64,000 nucleotides of DNA from Clostridiales bacterium (GTDB lineage Bacteria; Bacillota; Clostridia; Oscillospirales; Oscillospiraceae). A program made the translations under genes and the position numbers. The stretch covers positions 1 through 64,000 of the forward strand of contig JAJQBR010000075.1 in assembly GCA_021203185.1 (NCBI GenBank), written 5' to 3'. Shown piece by piece: positions 10,422 through 20,558 of this stretch. The notes under the pieces were generated by a model. It was not told the origin of the DNA. It did not search any database and was given only the letters and a program-made list of their open reading frames with translations. Every line of letters starts with the position of its first letter. Positions within the stretch are counted from its first letter, which is position 1.

Positions 10422-11173
10422 GCGGCGAGTTGCTGATTTTCGGCGGCACTGCCGAAGGTACAAAGCTGGCCCGGTTGCTGCCTCAACGGGGTTATCGGGT
10501 CACGGTCAGCGTGGCCACGGACTACGGCGCGCTGATGCTGGCGGACAGCGCTGTCCAGGCGCGGGTGGGGCGGCTGGACGTGGCGGAGATGGCGGAGCTG
10601 ATGCAGTCCCGCCCCTTTCTGGCGGTTATTGACGCCACCCACCCTTACGCGGATCGGGCCACCGAGAACATCCGCGCTGCGGCGGAGGAGGCGGGGTTGT
10701 CCTACCGGCGGCTGCTCCGCCCGGAGGGGCAGGAGGAACCAGGCTGGCTGACCGCTGCCACCGCGCAGGAGGCCGCTCAACAGCTGAATCATTTACCGGG
10801 AAATATCCTGCTGACCACCGGCAGCAAGGAGCTGGAGGCGTTTACTGCTGTGGAAGGGTATCAACAGCGGCTGTGGGTACGGATTCTCGCCAGCGAGGAA
10901 TCGCTGCACAAGGCCCTCTCTCTGGCATACCCCCCAAATCATATCATTGCCATGCACGGCCCTTTTTCCAAAGAGCTGAATTTGGCGCTGTTGCGGCAGT
11001 TCCAAATTCAGACGCTGGTGACCAAGCGCTCCGGCCGGGCCGGGGGTTTTTGGGAAAAGGCGGAGGCCGCCGGGGAAGCTGGGGCGGCGCTGTTGGTAAT
11101 CCAGCGACCCAGCCGGGAGACGGGCCTAACCCTGGAGGAACTACTGGTAGAATTTGGAGGAGAGACCCCATGA
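10418..11173 (+). CDS. cbiJ: Precorrin-6A/cobalt-precorrin-6A reductase CbiJ/CobK
   Basis: MSGELLIFGGTAEGTKLARLLPQRGYRVTVSVATDYG; VIDATHPYADRATENI. Track start 10211 is upstream; ATGA overlap places the start at 10418. Confidence 0.92.
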   Translation: MSGELLIFGGTAEGTKLARLLPQRGYRVTVSVATDYGALMLADSAVQARVGRLDVAEMAELMQSRPFLAVIDATHPYADRATENIRAAAEEAGLSYRRLLRPEGQEEPGWLTAATAQEAAQQLNHLPGNILLTTGSKELEAFTAVEGYQQRLWVRILASEESLHKALSLAYPPNHIIAMHGPFSKELNLALLRQFQIQTLVTKRSGRAGGFWEKAEAAGEAGAALLVIQRPSRETGLTLEELLVEFGGETP

Positions 11174-12372
11174 AGGTTTACCTGATCGGCGTGGGCATGG
11201 GCAACCCGGATCTGCTGACGCGAGAGGCGGAGCGGGCCATTCGTGGCAGCGATCTGCTGCTGGGCGCGGAACGGCTGTTGGCGGAATTTTCTGAGTTGAA
11301 CATCCCCAAAAAGCCCCTGGTGCGGCCAAACGACATCGCCGCCGCCCTTTCGGACTGGGTCGGCGAGCAGGTTTCAGTCCTGCTGTCCGGGGACATTGGC
11401 TTTTACAGTGGGGCGAAGGGCCTCTATCCGCTGCTGGACGGCTACGAGGTGGTCAGTCTGCCCGGTGTCTCGTCTCTGTCCTACTTCTGTGCCAAATGCC
11501 GCATCCCCTGGCAGGACGTTTACTCCATTTCCTGCCACGGGCGGGACGGAGGCATCGTCTCCGCCGTCCAGAGTCACGGGAAAACATTTGCTTTGACTGG
11601 TGGCGCATTTCGCGTGGAACAGCTCTGCCGCCAGCTGGCAGACGCAAGGCTGGGACATCTCACCGCATGGGCGGGGGAGTGGCTTTCCTATCCCAACGAG
11701 CGGATTTTGCGCAGCACTGTGGCAGATCTGGTGGAGCAGCGCTTTGAAAATCTGGCGGTGCTGCTGGTGGAAAATCCCCACCCGATACAGCCGGAATTTC
11801 AGGCCCCCGGCCTGCCAGACAGCGTTTTTCAACGGGGAAAAGTCCCCATGACAAAGGAGGAAGTGCGCGCCCTGGCGGTGTCCAAGCTCCGGCTTGGCCG
11901 CCGGGATGTAGTCTGGGACGTGGGGGCCGGCACTGGCTCCGTCTCGGTGGAGTGCGCCCTGCGCGTGCCGGAAGGAAGGGTCTGCGCCGTGGAGCGGAAT
12001 CCTGACGCGGTCAGCCTGATTTGCCAAAATCGGGATAAATTCCATCTCTCCAACCTCTTTTTGACCCAGGGCGAGGCCCCCGCCTGTCTGGAAGGACTGC
12101 CCACGCCAGACCGGGTCTTTGTGGGGGGCAGCGGCGGACAACTGCACGGTATTGTCTCTGTTGCATTGGAGAAAAACGCCGCCGTGCGCATCGTCGTCTC
12201 CACCGTCACGCTGGAGACGCTGACCGCCGCTGTGGACGTGATGAAACAGTTCCGCTTTCAGGAGACAGAGGTGGTGCAGGTGTCCGTCTCCAAGTCTGCC
12301 CCGGTAGGACATTACCACGTGATGAGGGCGGAAAACCCGGTCTATCTCCTTTCGATGGAGTGTCCGGTATGA
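11170..12372 (+). CDS. cobL: Fused CbiE-CbiT (C5,15-methyltransferase/decarboxylase, CobL-like)
   Basis: N-term MKVYLIGVGMGNPDLLTREAERAI (CbiE); C-term VVWDVGAGTGSVSVECALRVPEGRVCAVERNPDAV (CbiT). Start at ATGA overlap 11170. Confidence 0.92.
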   Translation: MKVYLIGVGMGNPDLLTREAERAIRGSDLLLGAERLLAEFSELNIPKKPLVRPNDIAAALSDWVGEQVSVLLSGDIGFYSGAKGLYPLLDGYEVVSLPGVSSLSYFCAKCRIPWQDVYSISCHGRDGGIVSAVQSHGKTFALTGGAFRVEQLCRQLADARLGHLTAWAGEWLSYPNERILRSTVADLVEQRFENLAVLLVENPHPIQPEFQAPGLPDSVFQRGKVPMTKEEVRALAVSKLRLGRRDVVWDVGAGTGSVSVECALRVPEGRVCAVERNPDAVSLICQNRDKFHLSNLFLTQGEAPACLEGLPTPDRVFVGGSGGQLHGIVSVALEKNAAVRIVVSTVTLETLTAAVDVMKQFRFQETEVVQVSVSKSAPVGHYHVMRAENPVYLLSMECPV

Positions 12373-13730
12373 CCCCGCAGCTGCTGATTACCGGGACAGG
12401 CAGCGGCTGCGGCAAGACCACCTTCACCTGCGGCATTTTGCAGGCGCTGGTGAACCGGGGCCTGCGGCCTATGGCCTGCAAGAGCGGCCCGGATTACATC
12501 GACCCCATGTTCCACAGCCGGGTCATTGGGGCGGAGAGCTGCAACCTGGATTTGTTCTTCTACGGGCCGGACACCACCCGCTTTCTCCTGCGCCGCCACG
12601 GGGCGGGGCGGGATGTGGTGGTGCTGGAAGGGGCGATGGGCTACTATGACGGCGTCGCCCTGACCAGCGACGACTCCGCTTGGGCGCTGGCCTGTGAGAC
12701 CCAGACCCCCGCCGTGTTGGTGGTGGATGGGCGTGGCGGCGCGGTCTCCCTGTGCGCCACGATTTTGGGGTTTTTGCGATTCCAGCCGGAGAGCCATATC
12801 CGGGGCGTACTGCTGAATCGGGTCTCTACTGGCCTGTACCCCCGGCTGAAAGAGGCCATCGAAGGGCGGTGCGGGACGCCGGTGTACGGCTATTTGCCCA
12901 ACCTGCCCCAGTGTACCATCGAGAGCCGTCACCTGGGACTGCTCACCGCCGACGAGGTGGAGGGGCTGCGGGAGAAAATGACTCTCCTGGCGGTTCAGGT
13001 GGAGCAAACGGTCGACTTGAACGGTCTGCTCACCCTGGCGAACACCGCTCCCGCGCTTGAAGCGATTCCTCCGGCTCTGCCGAAGCCGGTGCGGGGCAAG
13101 CCGGTCATCGCCGTGGCGAAGGACGAAGCCTTTTGCTTCGTCTATCAGGACAATCTGGAGCTGCTGGAGCAACTGGGTGGAAAACTGGTGTATTTCTCCC
13201 CCCTCCGGGACGAAAAATTGCCCCCCTGTCAGGGCTTGTATCTGCCGGGGGGCTACCCGGAGCTATATGCCGCCCGGCTTAGCGGACAGACCGACCTTCG
13301 GAAGGAAATCCGACAGGCCGTGGAGGGAGGACTGCCCACCGTTGCGGAGTGCGGCGGGTTCCTCTACCTGCAACAGGAATTGGAGGACGGCGAGGGCAAC
13401 CGCTGGCCCATGTGCGGCGCGCTGCCGGGGCGGGGCTATCGCACCCCTCGGCTCCAGCGGTTCGGCTATGTGACCCTGACCGCAGGTTGGGACAATCTGC
13501 TCTGCGGGGCGGGGGAGACCCTCCGCGCCCACGAGTTCCACTATTGGGACAGCGACAGCCCCGGCGATGCCTTCCACGCCCAAAAGCCCTGTTCCCGCCG
13601 GGGCTGGAACTGCGCCGTCGCAACAGAGACCCTTTACGCGGGGTTCCCCCATCTGGCCTTTTACGCCAATCCCAACGCGGCGGCGCGGTTTTTGTCCAAA
13701 GCTGCGGCGTACCGGAGGAAAGGAAAATGA
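12369..13730 (+). CDS. cbiA: Cobyrinate a,c-diamide synthase
   Basis: LLITGTGSGCGKTTFTCGILQAL...CKSGPDYIDPMFHSRV; class I glutamine amidotransferase domain (GGYPELYAARL). Confidence 0.95.
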   Translation: MTPQLLITGTGSGCGKTTFTCGILQALVNRGLRPMACKSGPDYIDPMFHSRVIGAESCNLDLFFYGPDTTRFLLRRHGAGRDVVVLEGAMGYYDGVALTSDDSAWALACETQTPAVLVVDGRGGAVSLCATILGFLRFQPESHIRGVLLNRVSTGLYPRLKEAIEGRCGTPVYGYLPNLPQCTIESRHLGLLTADEVEGLREKMTLLAVQVEQTVDLNGLLTLANTAPALEAIPPALPKPVRGKPVIAVAKDEAFCFVYQDNLELLEQLGGKLVYFSPLRDEKLPPCQGLYLPGGYPELYAARLSGQTDLRKEIRQAVEGGLPTVAECGGFLYLQQELEDGEGNRWPMCGALPGRGYRTPRLQRFGYVTLTAGWDNLLCGAGETLRAHEFHYWDSDSPGDAFHAQKPCSRRGWNCAVATETLYAGFPHLAFYANPNAAARFLSKAAAYRRKGK

Positions 13731-14785
13731 ACCTGAAGGAAACATGTCAAAGAATCGAACCGCTCAATACCTCCGCCATGGAACAGGCCCGGCGGAATTG
13801 GGACAGCGTGGCAAAGCCCCTCCATTCCCTGGGAAAACTGGAAGATTTACTCGTCCAAATTGCGGGGATTACCGGCAGCGCTCAGATTGACCTGCGCCGC
13901 AAGGCGGTGGTGGCCTTCTGTGCCGACAACGGCGTGGTGGCCGAGGGCGTGACCCAGTGTGGCCAGGAGGTGACGGCACTGGTGGCGGAGAGCTTCGCCC
14001 GGGGGACCACCCCGGTTTGCCGCATGGCACAGGTGGCCGGAGCGGACATCCTCCCTGTGGACATCGGTCTCTGCCGGGCGACAGCAGAGCCGGGGGTGCT
14101 GCAACGGGCGGTGCGCCGGGGGACCGCCAACCTCGCCCAGGAACCGGCCATGAGCAGAGCCGAGGCGATACAGGCCATCGAGACGGGGATTTCTCTGGTC
14201 AAAGAGTGCAAGGATAAGGGCTATCGCCTCCTCGCCACCGGGGAGATGGGCATTGGCAACACCACCACATCCTCTGCGGTCACTGCCGTTCTGCTTGGCG
14301 CGCCCGTGGAACGGGTGACGGGCCGGGGCGCTGGCCTCTCCACCGCCGGACTGGAGCGGAAACGGGCGGTGATTTCCCGCGCCGTTGAACTTCACCAGCC
14401 CAACCCCAACGACAGCATTGACGTGCTTTCCAAGGTGGGCGGGTTGGACCTGGCGGGCATGGTGGGGCTGTACCTGGGCGGCGCGGCCTACCACATCCCC
14501 GTGGTGATGGATGGCTTCATCGCCGGGGCTGCGGCGCTGGCGGCGGTGCGGCTCTGCCCCACCGTCCGGGAGTACCTCATCCCCAGCCACCAGTCCAGCG
14601 AACCGGCGGTGACGCTGCTGATGGAGGCGCTGGGTCTTTCCCCCGTCCTCCGGGCGGAGATGTGCCTGGGGGAGGGAACCGGCGCGGTGGCGCTGATGCC
14701 CCTGCTGGACATGGCGCTGGCGGTCTACCGGGACACCCCTTCTTTTGGGGAGATGCATATGGAGGCGTACACGAAGCAGCTATGA
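13727..14785 (+). CDS. cobT: Nicotinate-nucleotide--dimethylbenzimidazole phosphoribosyltransferase
   Basis: FCADNGVVAEGVTQCGQEVTALV, GEMGIGNTTTSSAVTAVLLG, GRGAGL. Confidence 0.95.
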   Translation: MNLKETCQRIEPLNTSAMEQARRNWDSVAKPLHSLGKLEDLLVQIAGITGSAQIDLRRKAVVAFCADNGVVAEGVTQCGQEVTALVAESFARGTTPVCRMAQVAGADILPVDIGLCRATAEPGVLQRAVRRGTANLAQEPAMSRAEAIQAIETGISLVKECKDKGYRLLATGEMGIGNTTTSSAVTAVLLGAPVERVTGRGAGLSTAGLERKRAVISRAVELHQPNPNDSIDVLSKVGGLDLAGMVGLYLGGAAYHIPVVMDGFIAGAAALAAVRLCPTVREYLIPSHQSSEPAVTLLMEALGLSPVLRAEMCLGEGTGAVALMPLLDMALAVYRDTPSFGEMHMEAYTKQL

Positions 14786-15303
14786 TGACATTGGTATCCG
14801 GCGGGGCGGGCAGCGGAAAATCCGCTTATGCGGAGTCCCTGATTCTCCAATCCGCCGCCGCCCCCCGCGTTTACCTGGCCACCATGCAGGCGTGGGACGA
14901 GGAAAGCCGACAGCGGGTGGAGCGCCACCACCGTCTCCGCGCCGGGAAGGGCTTTTTCACAGTGGAGCAGCCCCGAAATCTGTCTGAAGTAAAAATCACC
15001 CAGGGCGGCGCGGTGTTGCTGGAGGATTTATCCAACCTGACGGCCAACGAGTGCTTCGGCGGTGCAGGTTTTGCCGGGGCGGAGCAGCGGATTTTGACAG
15101 GTATTGACGCCCTCCGCGCCCAGGCAGGGGAGCTGGTGGCAGTCACCAACGAAATTTTTTCCGATGGGGTGGAATATCCCCCGGAGACGGCCCGTTATTT
15201 GGACGTGCTGGCCCGATTGAACCGCCAGTTGGCAGAGCAGGCTGACCGGGTGGTGGAGGTAGCCGCCGGGATACCGATTTTCTGGAAGGGGGAAAAGCCG
15301 TGA
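14782..15303 (+). CDS. cobU: Adenosylcobinamide kinase/guanylyltransferase
   Basis: MMTLVSGGAGSGKSAYAESL Walker A, RVERHHRLRAGKGFFTVEQP. Confidence 0.88.
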   Translation: MMTLVSGGAGSGKSAYAESLILQSAAAPRVYLATMQAWDEESRQRVERHHRLRAGKGFFTVEQPRNLSEVKITQGGAVLLEDLSNLTANECFGGAGFAGAEQRILTGIDALRAQAGELVAVTNEIFSDGVEYPPETARYLDVLARLNRQLAEQADRVVEVAAGIPIFWKGEKP

Positions 15304-16055
15304 ACCTGTTTCGTTCGCTGACGCTGACCTTTTCCCTCTATTCTGCCATTCCCATGCCCAACGTCCAGTGGAAAGAGGAAAATATGCAGTGGGTGTTTCC
15401 CTGCCTGCCGGTGGTGGGCGGGGTCATCGGCGGGGTACTGTGGCTGTGGCTGCGGCTGGCCCTGTGGCTGGATTTGGGACAGGCGCTGACTGGTGCGGTG
15501 GCGCTGTTGCTGCCCATCGCCCTCTCCGGCGGCATCCACCTGGACGGGCTGTGTGACACCTGTGACGCCCAGGGTTCCCACCAGAGCCGGGAGCGCAAGC
15601 TGGAAATTATGAAAGACCCTCACATCGGGGCCTTTGGCGTGATGGGCTGCGTACTATATCTGCTGCTGTTCTTCGCCGCCTGGCTGGAAGTGGATTTGAC
15701 GCCGGGAAATCTGGCGGTGCTGACGGTCATTCCGGTGGCCTCCCGGAGTTGGACGGCGCTGGCCGCCGTCACCCGAAAAAACGCCCGTGGCTCCGGCCTG
15801 CTGGCTACCTTCACCGATGCCGCCGCCACCGGCTGGAACCGGCTGCTGTGCGGCTTGTGGCTGGGGGTATGTCTGGCGTTCCTGCTGTGTTGGAGCGCCG
15901 GGGGGCGGTGGGCGGCAATCTGTTCCGCGCTGGTGGCGCTGGGCTTTTACCGCATGACCAAAAAGCAATTCGGCGGTCTCACCGGCGACCTGGCGGGCTG
16001 CCAGCTCCAGCTGCTGGAGCTGGGGATGGTGCTGGCAGTAGCCGTGGCCGGATAA
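15300..16055 (+). CDS. cobS: Adenosylcobinamide-GDP ribazoletransferase
   Basis: LTLTFSLYSAIPMPNVQW...SGGIHLDGLCDTCDAQGSHQSRERKLEIMKDPHIGAFG. Confidence 0.94.
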   Translation: MNLFRSLTLTFSLYSAIPMPNVQWKEENMQWVFPCLPVVGGVIGGVLWLWLRLALWLDLGQALTGAVALLLPIALSGGIHLDGLCDTCDAQGSHQSRERKLEIMKDPHIGAFGVMGCVLYLLLFFAAWLEVDLTPGNLAVLTVIPVASRSWTALAAVTRKNARGSGLLATFTDAAATGWNRLLCGLWLGVCLAFLLCWSAGGRWAAICSALVALGFYRMTKKQFGGLTGDLAGCQLQLLELGMVLAVAVAG

Positions 16056-16065
16056 GGGGGAAACT

Positions 16066-16434
16066 ATGCACTTGATTATCGGCGGCGCGGGACAGGGTAA
16101 GCTGCCCTATGCCCTGCGCACCTATCACTGCACCCCGGCGGACGTGTCGGAGACCTTTTCTGTTGCGAGAACGAAACGGATTTTTGACCGGTTTCATGTC
16201 GCCGTCCGCGCCGCGCTGGAGGCAGGGGAGGATCCCCAACAACTGACCGAGGAACTGTTGGAGGCGAATCCAGACATCATCATTCTCTGTGATGAAGTGG
16301 GCTGCGGGGTCATTCCGGTGCAGCCAGAGGAACGGATCTGGCGGGAGACGGTGGGTCGTCTCTGCTGCGCCCTGGCGGAACAGGCGGAGAGCGTGGAACG
16401 GGTGTTCTGCGGTCTCCCAATGTGTTTGAAATGA
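16066..16434 (+). CDS. Short CobU-like paralogue with degenerate P-loop
   Basis: MHLIIGGAGQGKLPYA plus CDEVGCGVIPVQPEERIWRETVGRLCCALAEQAESVERVFCGLPMCLK, resembling the N- and C-terminal ends of CobU without the middle. Confidence 0.7.
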   Translation: MHLIIGGAGQGKLPYALRTYHCTPADVSETFSVARTKRIFDRFHVAVRAALEAGEDPQQLTEELLEANPDIIILCDEVGCGVIPVQPEERIWRETVGRLCCALAEQAESVERVFCGLPMCLK

Positions 16435-16442
16435 GGAAAGGT

Positions 16443-17042
16443 ATGCGATTGCTGCTGCTGCGCCACGGGGCTACCCCTGGCAACCTGAAAAAGCAATACA
16501 TCGGCTCCACCGACGAGCCGCTGGCCCCCCAGGGGGTGGAGCAGGCGAAGGAGAGGGCGAAAACCCTGCCCCCGGTGAAAAAAATCTGGGTCAGCCCCAT
16601 GCGCCGGGCCAGACACACGGCGGAGTTGTTTTATCCAGACGCACCCAGGGTGTACCTGGAGGGCCTGCGGGAGATGGACTTTGGCGGCTGCGAGGGAAAA
16701 ACCTGGGAGGAGATCAACGACCCCAGCATCTACGACGGCTGGTTTGTGGAGGACCCACAGGCTGGGTTCCCCGGCGGGGAGACGCTGGGGGGCTTCGTCC
16801 AGCGCACAACCGACGCTCTGCAACTCGTGGCGGAGCAGGTGCAAGCGGAGGGCATTTCCACCGGCGCGGTGGTGGCCCACGGCGGGGTGCTGATGGCGCT
16901 GATGAGTCAGCACGGCGTTCCCGCCCGGAACAACTACTTCGACTGGCAGAGTACCAACTGCGGCGGCTTTGACACAGACTTCGACCCGGAGACGCTGACG
17001 CTGACCCTCCGCGCCCAGCTGGGCGAGAACAACATATGGTGA
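16443..17042 (+). CDS. cobC: Histidine phosphatase, alpha-ribazole phosphatase (CobC)-like
   Basis: MRLLLLRHGATPGNLKKQYIGSTDEPLAPQG; RBS AGGAAAGG; ATG 16443 preferred. Confidence 0.8.
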   Translation: MRLLLLRHGATPGNLKKQYIGSTDEPLAPQGVEQAKERAKTLPPVKKIWVSPMRRARHTAELFYPDAPRVYLEGLREMDFGGCEGKTWEEINDPSIYDGWFVEDPQAGFPGGETLGGFVQRTTDALQLVAEQVQAEGISTGAVVAHGGVLMALMSQHGVPARNNYFDWQSTNCGGFDTDFDPETLTLTLRAQLGENNIW

Positions 17043-18004
17043 GGCTTTCCATCCTGCTGGCCGGGTGCCTGCTGGACGCGCTGCTGGGGGACCCCTACTG
17101 GCTGCCCCACCCTATCCGCTGGATGGGACGGCTGATTGCCTGGCTGGAAAAGGTTCTCCGTCCTCGGTTTCTCAGGACAGCGCGGGGGGAACGGGCCGGG
17201 GGAATCGTGATGGTTCTGCTGGCGTTGTCGGTCACAATTGGATGTACAGAGATTTTACTTTACACTTGCAGAAGGTTCTCTTTTTGGCTGTGGTGGGCGG
17301 TTTCCGCCGTGATTTGCTACTATATGCTGGCGGCCCGTTCCCTGGCAGGGGAGAGCGGCAAGGTGTACCACGCCCTGCGAACCGGTACACTGGAGGAGGC
17401 GCGGGAGGCGGTCTCCCGCATTGTGGGACGGGACACCGCCCAGTTGGATCGGGCAGGGGTGACCCGCGCCGCTGTGGAAACGGTGGCGGAAAACACCTCC
17501 GACGGCGTTGTGGCCCCGCTGGTCTATATGGCCCTGGGTGGGCCGGTGTGGGGCGTGGCCTACAAAGCGGTCAACACTATGGACTCCATGGTGGGCTACC
17601 ACAACGAGAAGTACGAAAACTGGGGCCGCGCTGCGGCGAAGCTGGACGATGTGGCGAACTTCCTTCCCGCCCGGCTGGCGGGAACGCTGATGTGTACCGC
17701 CGCACCCCTCTGCGGACTGGACGGGCGGGCCGCCTGGCGGGTGTTCCGCCAGGACCGGCTGAACCACAAATCCCCCAACTCCGCCCACACCGAAGCGGCC
17801 TGCGCCGGGGCGCTCCACCTCCAACTGGGAGGAAACAGCTTTTATTTTGGCAAGCTGGTGGAAAAGCCAACCATTGGGGACGATTTGCGTCCCATTGAGC
17901 CGGAGGACATCCGCCGGGCCAACCGGCTGATGGCGGTTACGGACTGCCTGACGGCGGCGCTGGCTGGACTGGGATTATTGCTATGTGAGGTGCTTTTGGC
18001 TTGA
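17036..18004 (+). CDS. cbiB: Adenosylcobinamide-phosphate synthase
   Basis: AGCLLDALLGDPYWLPHPIRWMGRLIAWLE; VAENTSDGVVAPLVYMALGGPVWGVAYKAVNTMDSMVGY. Confidence 0.95.
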   Translation: MVRLSILLAGCLLDALLGDPYWLPHPIRWMGRLIAWLEKVLRPRFLRTARGERAGGIVMVLLALSVTIGCTEILLYTCRRFSFWLWWAVSAVICYYMLAARSLAGESGKVYHALRTGTLEEAREAVSRIVGRDTAQLDRAGVTRAAVETVAENTSDGVVAPLVYMALGGPVWGVAYKAVNTMDSMVGYHNEKYENWGRAAAKLDDVANFLPARLAGTLMCTAAPLCGLDGRAAWRVFRQDRLNHKSPNSAHTEAACAGALHLQLGGNSFYFGKLVEKPTIGDDLRPIEPEDIRRANRLMAVTDCLTAALAGLGLLLCEVLLA

Positions 18005-19065
18005 AACAAGTGACCCACGGAGGGGATGTCTACGCCTGGGGAGAACGAGAGATTTTGGACTTTTCCGCCAGCCTGAACCCTCTGGGAATGCCGCCCGAAG
18101 TGGCGCAAGCCGCCGTGAAAGGCGTCGCGGCCTCCGACCGCTACCCAGACCCCCAGTGCCGTGCCCTGCGACAGGCCATTGCCGAAGTTGAGGGCGTATC
18201 CACGGAGCAGATTTTCTGCGGCAACGGGGCGGCGGAACTGCTGGACCGACTGGTGCTGGCGCTGCGGCCACGTCGGGCTATGCTGTTGGCCCCCACCTTT
18301 GGGGAATATGAGCGTTCCCTTCGTGCGAACGGGTGTAAAGTAATTTTCCATTACCTCAAACCGGAGCGGGAATTTGATGCGACAGAGGATCTTCTGCGGG
18401 TGCTGCGGCCCGGACTGGATCTGCTCATTCTCTGCAACCCCAACAACCCCACCGGGCGGACGATTGCGACCCCGCTGCTGGAACAACTTTGCCGCTGCTG
18501 TCAGGCGCAAAACACGATGCTGGCGGTGGACGAGAGCTTTCTCTCCCTGACCGATGAGGCGGCCCAGACCGACCTGCGGCACCTGCTGGCAGAGTGTCCC
18601 CGGCTGGTGCTGCTTCGCTCCCTGACCAAAAGCTATGCCATGCCCGGTCTGCGGCTGGGATATCTGCTGTGCGGCGACCCCGCGCTGCTGGAGGGGGTGG
18701 CACTGGCAGGACAGCCCTGGGGGGTCTCCGTCCCCGCCCAATACGCGGGAATCGCCGCCATGCACCGTCCCGACTGGCCTCGACTGGGACGGGAGGCCGT
18801 GGCACCCCAGCGGCGGCGGCTGACAGAGGAACTGCGAAAAATGGGCTTTCGGGTGTGGGACAGCCGCATCAATTACCTGCTGTTTTATTCCGCCTTCCGG
18901 ACGGATTTGCAGGAGCGGCTGCTAAAGCGGGACATCCTCATCCGGGACTGCTCCGGTTTCCCCGGCCTTGGGACGGGGTATTACCGCATCGCCGTACGGA
19001 CGGAGGAAGAGAACGCCCGCCTGCTCCGGGCGCTGGGAGAAGTATGCAAAGAGGGGAGAGGTTAA
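18001..19065 (+). CDS. cobD: CobD-like PLP-dependent threonine-phosphate decarboxylase
   Basis: THGGDVYAWG...LDFSASLNPLGMP; SLTKSYAMPGLRLGYLLC; TTG start in TTGA overlap. Confidence 0.9.
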   Translation: MKQVTHGGDVYAWGEREILDFSASLNPLGMPPEVAQAAVKGVAASDRYPDPQCRALRQAIAEVEGVSTEQIFCGNGAAELLDRLVLALRPRRAMLLAPTFGEYERSLRANGCKVIFHYLKPEREFDATEDLLRVLRPGLDLLILCNPNNPTGRTIATPLLEQLCRCCQAQNTMLAVDESFLSLTDEAAQTDLRHLLAECPRLVLLRSLTKSYAMPGLRLGYLLCGDPALLEGVALAGQPWGVSVPAQYAGIAAMHRPDWPRLGREAVAPQRRRLTEELRKMGFRVWDSRINYLLFYSAFRTDLQERLLKRDILIRDCSGFPGLGTGYYRIAVRTEEENARLLRALGEVCKEGRG

Positions 19066-19067
19066 GC

Positions 19068-20558
19068 GTGGCAAAGCCCATTATGGTACAGGGTACCACC
19101 TCCAACGCGGGGAAAAGCGTCCTGTGTGCGGCGTTGTGCCGCATCTTCCACCAGGACGGTCTGCGGGTGGCCCCGTTTAAGAGCCAGAACATGGCGTTGA
19201 ATTCCTATATCACCGAGGAGGGCCTGGAGATGGGCCGCGCCCAGGTGACCCAGGCCCAGGCCGCCGGGGTAAAGCCCTCGGTGAGGATGAACCCCATCCT
19301 GCTCAAGCCCACCACCGATGTCGGTTCCCAGGTCATCGTCAACGGGGTCAGCCGGGGAAACTATCCCGCCAAAAACTATTTCCGCATGAAAAAGTCGCTG
19401 ATTCCCGACATTTTAGCAGCCTATCAGACCCTCTCGGTGGAAAACGATGTCATTGTCATCGAGGGGGCGGGCAGTCCGGCGGAAATCAACCTGAAACAGA
19501 ACGACATCGTCAACATGGGTCTCGCCGAGATGGTGGACGCACCGGTGCTGCTGGTGGCGAACATCGACCCCGGCGGCGTGTTCGCCTCCCTCTACGGCAC
19601 GGTGGCCCTGTTGGAGCCAAAGGAGCGGGCCAGAATCAAGGGCCTTATCATCAACAAATTCCGGGGAGATGCGTCCATTTTAGAGCCGGGACTACGGAAA
19701 ATTGAGGCATTGACCGGGATTCCGGTGGCGGGGGTGGTCCCCTATCTGGATCTGGATTTGGACGATGAGGACTCCCTGGCTCAACGGTTCCAGCAGAGCG
19801 GCGAGGGCGGTGCGGTGGATGTGGCGGTCATCCGCCTGCCCCGGCTGTCCAACTTCACCGACTTCAACCCCCTGGCCCGGATGGAGGAGGTCTCCCTGCG
19901 GTACGTCCGCACAGCGGCGGAGCTGGGCGCGCCGGATGTCATTATCCTACCCGGAACAAAAAGTACCATCTCCGATCTGCGCTGGCTGAAACAGAACGGC
20001 CTCGCCGGAGCAATTTGCCGCCACGCGGCGGCGGGCGGGCCGGTGATCGGTATCTGCGGCGGCTATCAGATGTTGGGCAGAAAGGTTTCTGACCCGGAAG
20101 GAGCCGAGTCCGGCGGCGCGGAGGACGGGCTGGGTCTGCTGGACCAGGAGACGGTGTTCTGGGACGAAAAGGCCCGCACCCGCGTCACAGGCCAGGTGAC
20201 AAATGTCTCCGGCATTTTCGCAGCTCTGGAGGGAGAACCTTTCCGAGGCTATGAAATTCACATGGGACGCACACAGGGACAAGAGAAGCCCTTCGTCCAA
20301 CTGGACAGCGGGGAAGCGGACGGCGCGGCCTGCGGCAACGTCTGGGGCAGCTACGTCCACGGCATTTTTGACCGGGGAGACTTTGCCGCCAAGCTGGTGA
20401 ACTGCCTGCTGACGGCAAAAGGGCTGGAACCCACCGCCCGGAGCGGCGACTGGAACGCCTGGCAGGAAGCCCAGTTGGACAGACTGGCCGACGCCGTCCG
20501 CAGGGCGTTGGATATGGATTTGATTTACCGATTGATTGGACAGGAGAAGCCACGATGA
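19068..20558 (+). CDS. cbiP: Cobyric acid synthase
   Basis: VAKPIMVQGTTSNAGKSVLCAALCRIFHQDGLRVAPFKSQNMALNSYIT; GICGGYQMLG. GTG 19068 is the homology-supported start; track start 18594 overlaps cobD. Confidence 0.94.
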   Translation: MAKPIMVQGTTSNAGKSVLCAALCRIFHQDGLRVAPFKSQNMALNSYITEEGLEMGRAQVTQAQAAGVKPSVRMNPILLKPTTDVGSQVIVNGVSRGNYPAKNYFRMKKSLIPDILAAYQTLSVENDVIVIEGAGSPAEINLKQNDIVNMGLAEMVDAPVLLVANIDPGGVFASLYGTVALLEPKERARIKGLIINKFRGDASILEPGLRKIEALTGIPVAGVVPYLDLDLDDEDSLAQRFQQSGEGGAVDVAVIRLPRLSNFTDFNPLARMEEVSLRYVRTAAELGAPDVIILPGTKSTISDLRWLKQNGLAGAICRHAAAGGPVIGICGGYQMLGRKVSDPEGAESGGAEDGLGLLDQETVFWDEKARTRVTGQVTNVSGIFAALEGEPFRGYEIHMGRTQGQEKPFVQLDSGEADGAACGNVWGSYVHGIFDRGDFAAKLVNCLLTAKGLEPTARSGDWNAWQEAQLDRLADAVRRALDMDLIYRLIGQEKPR

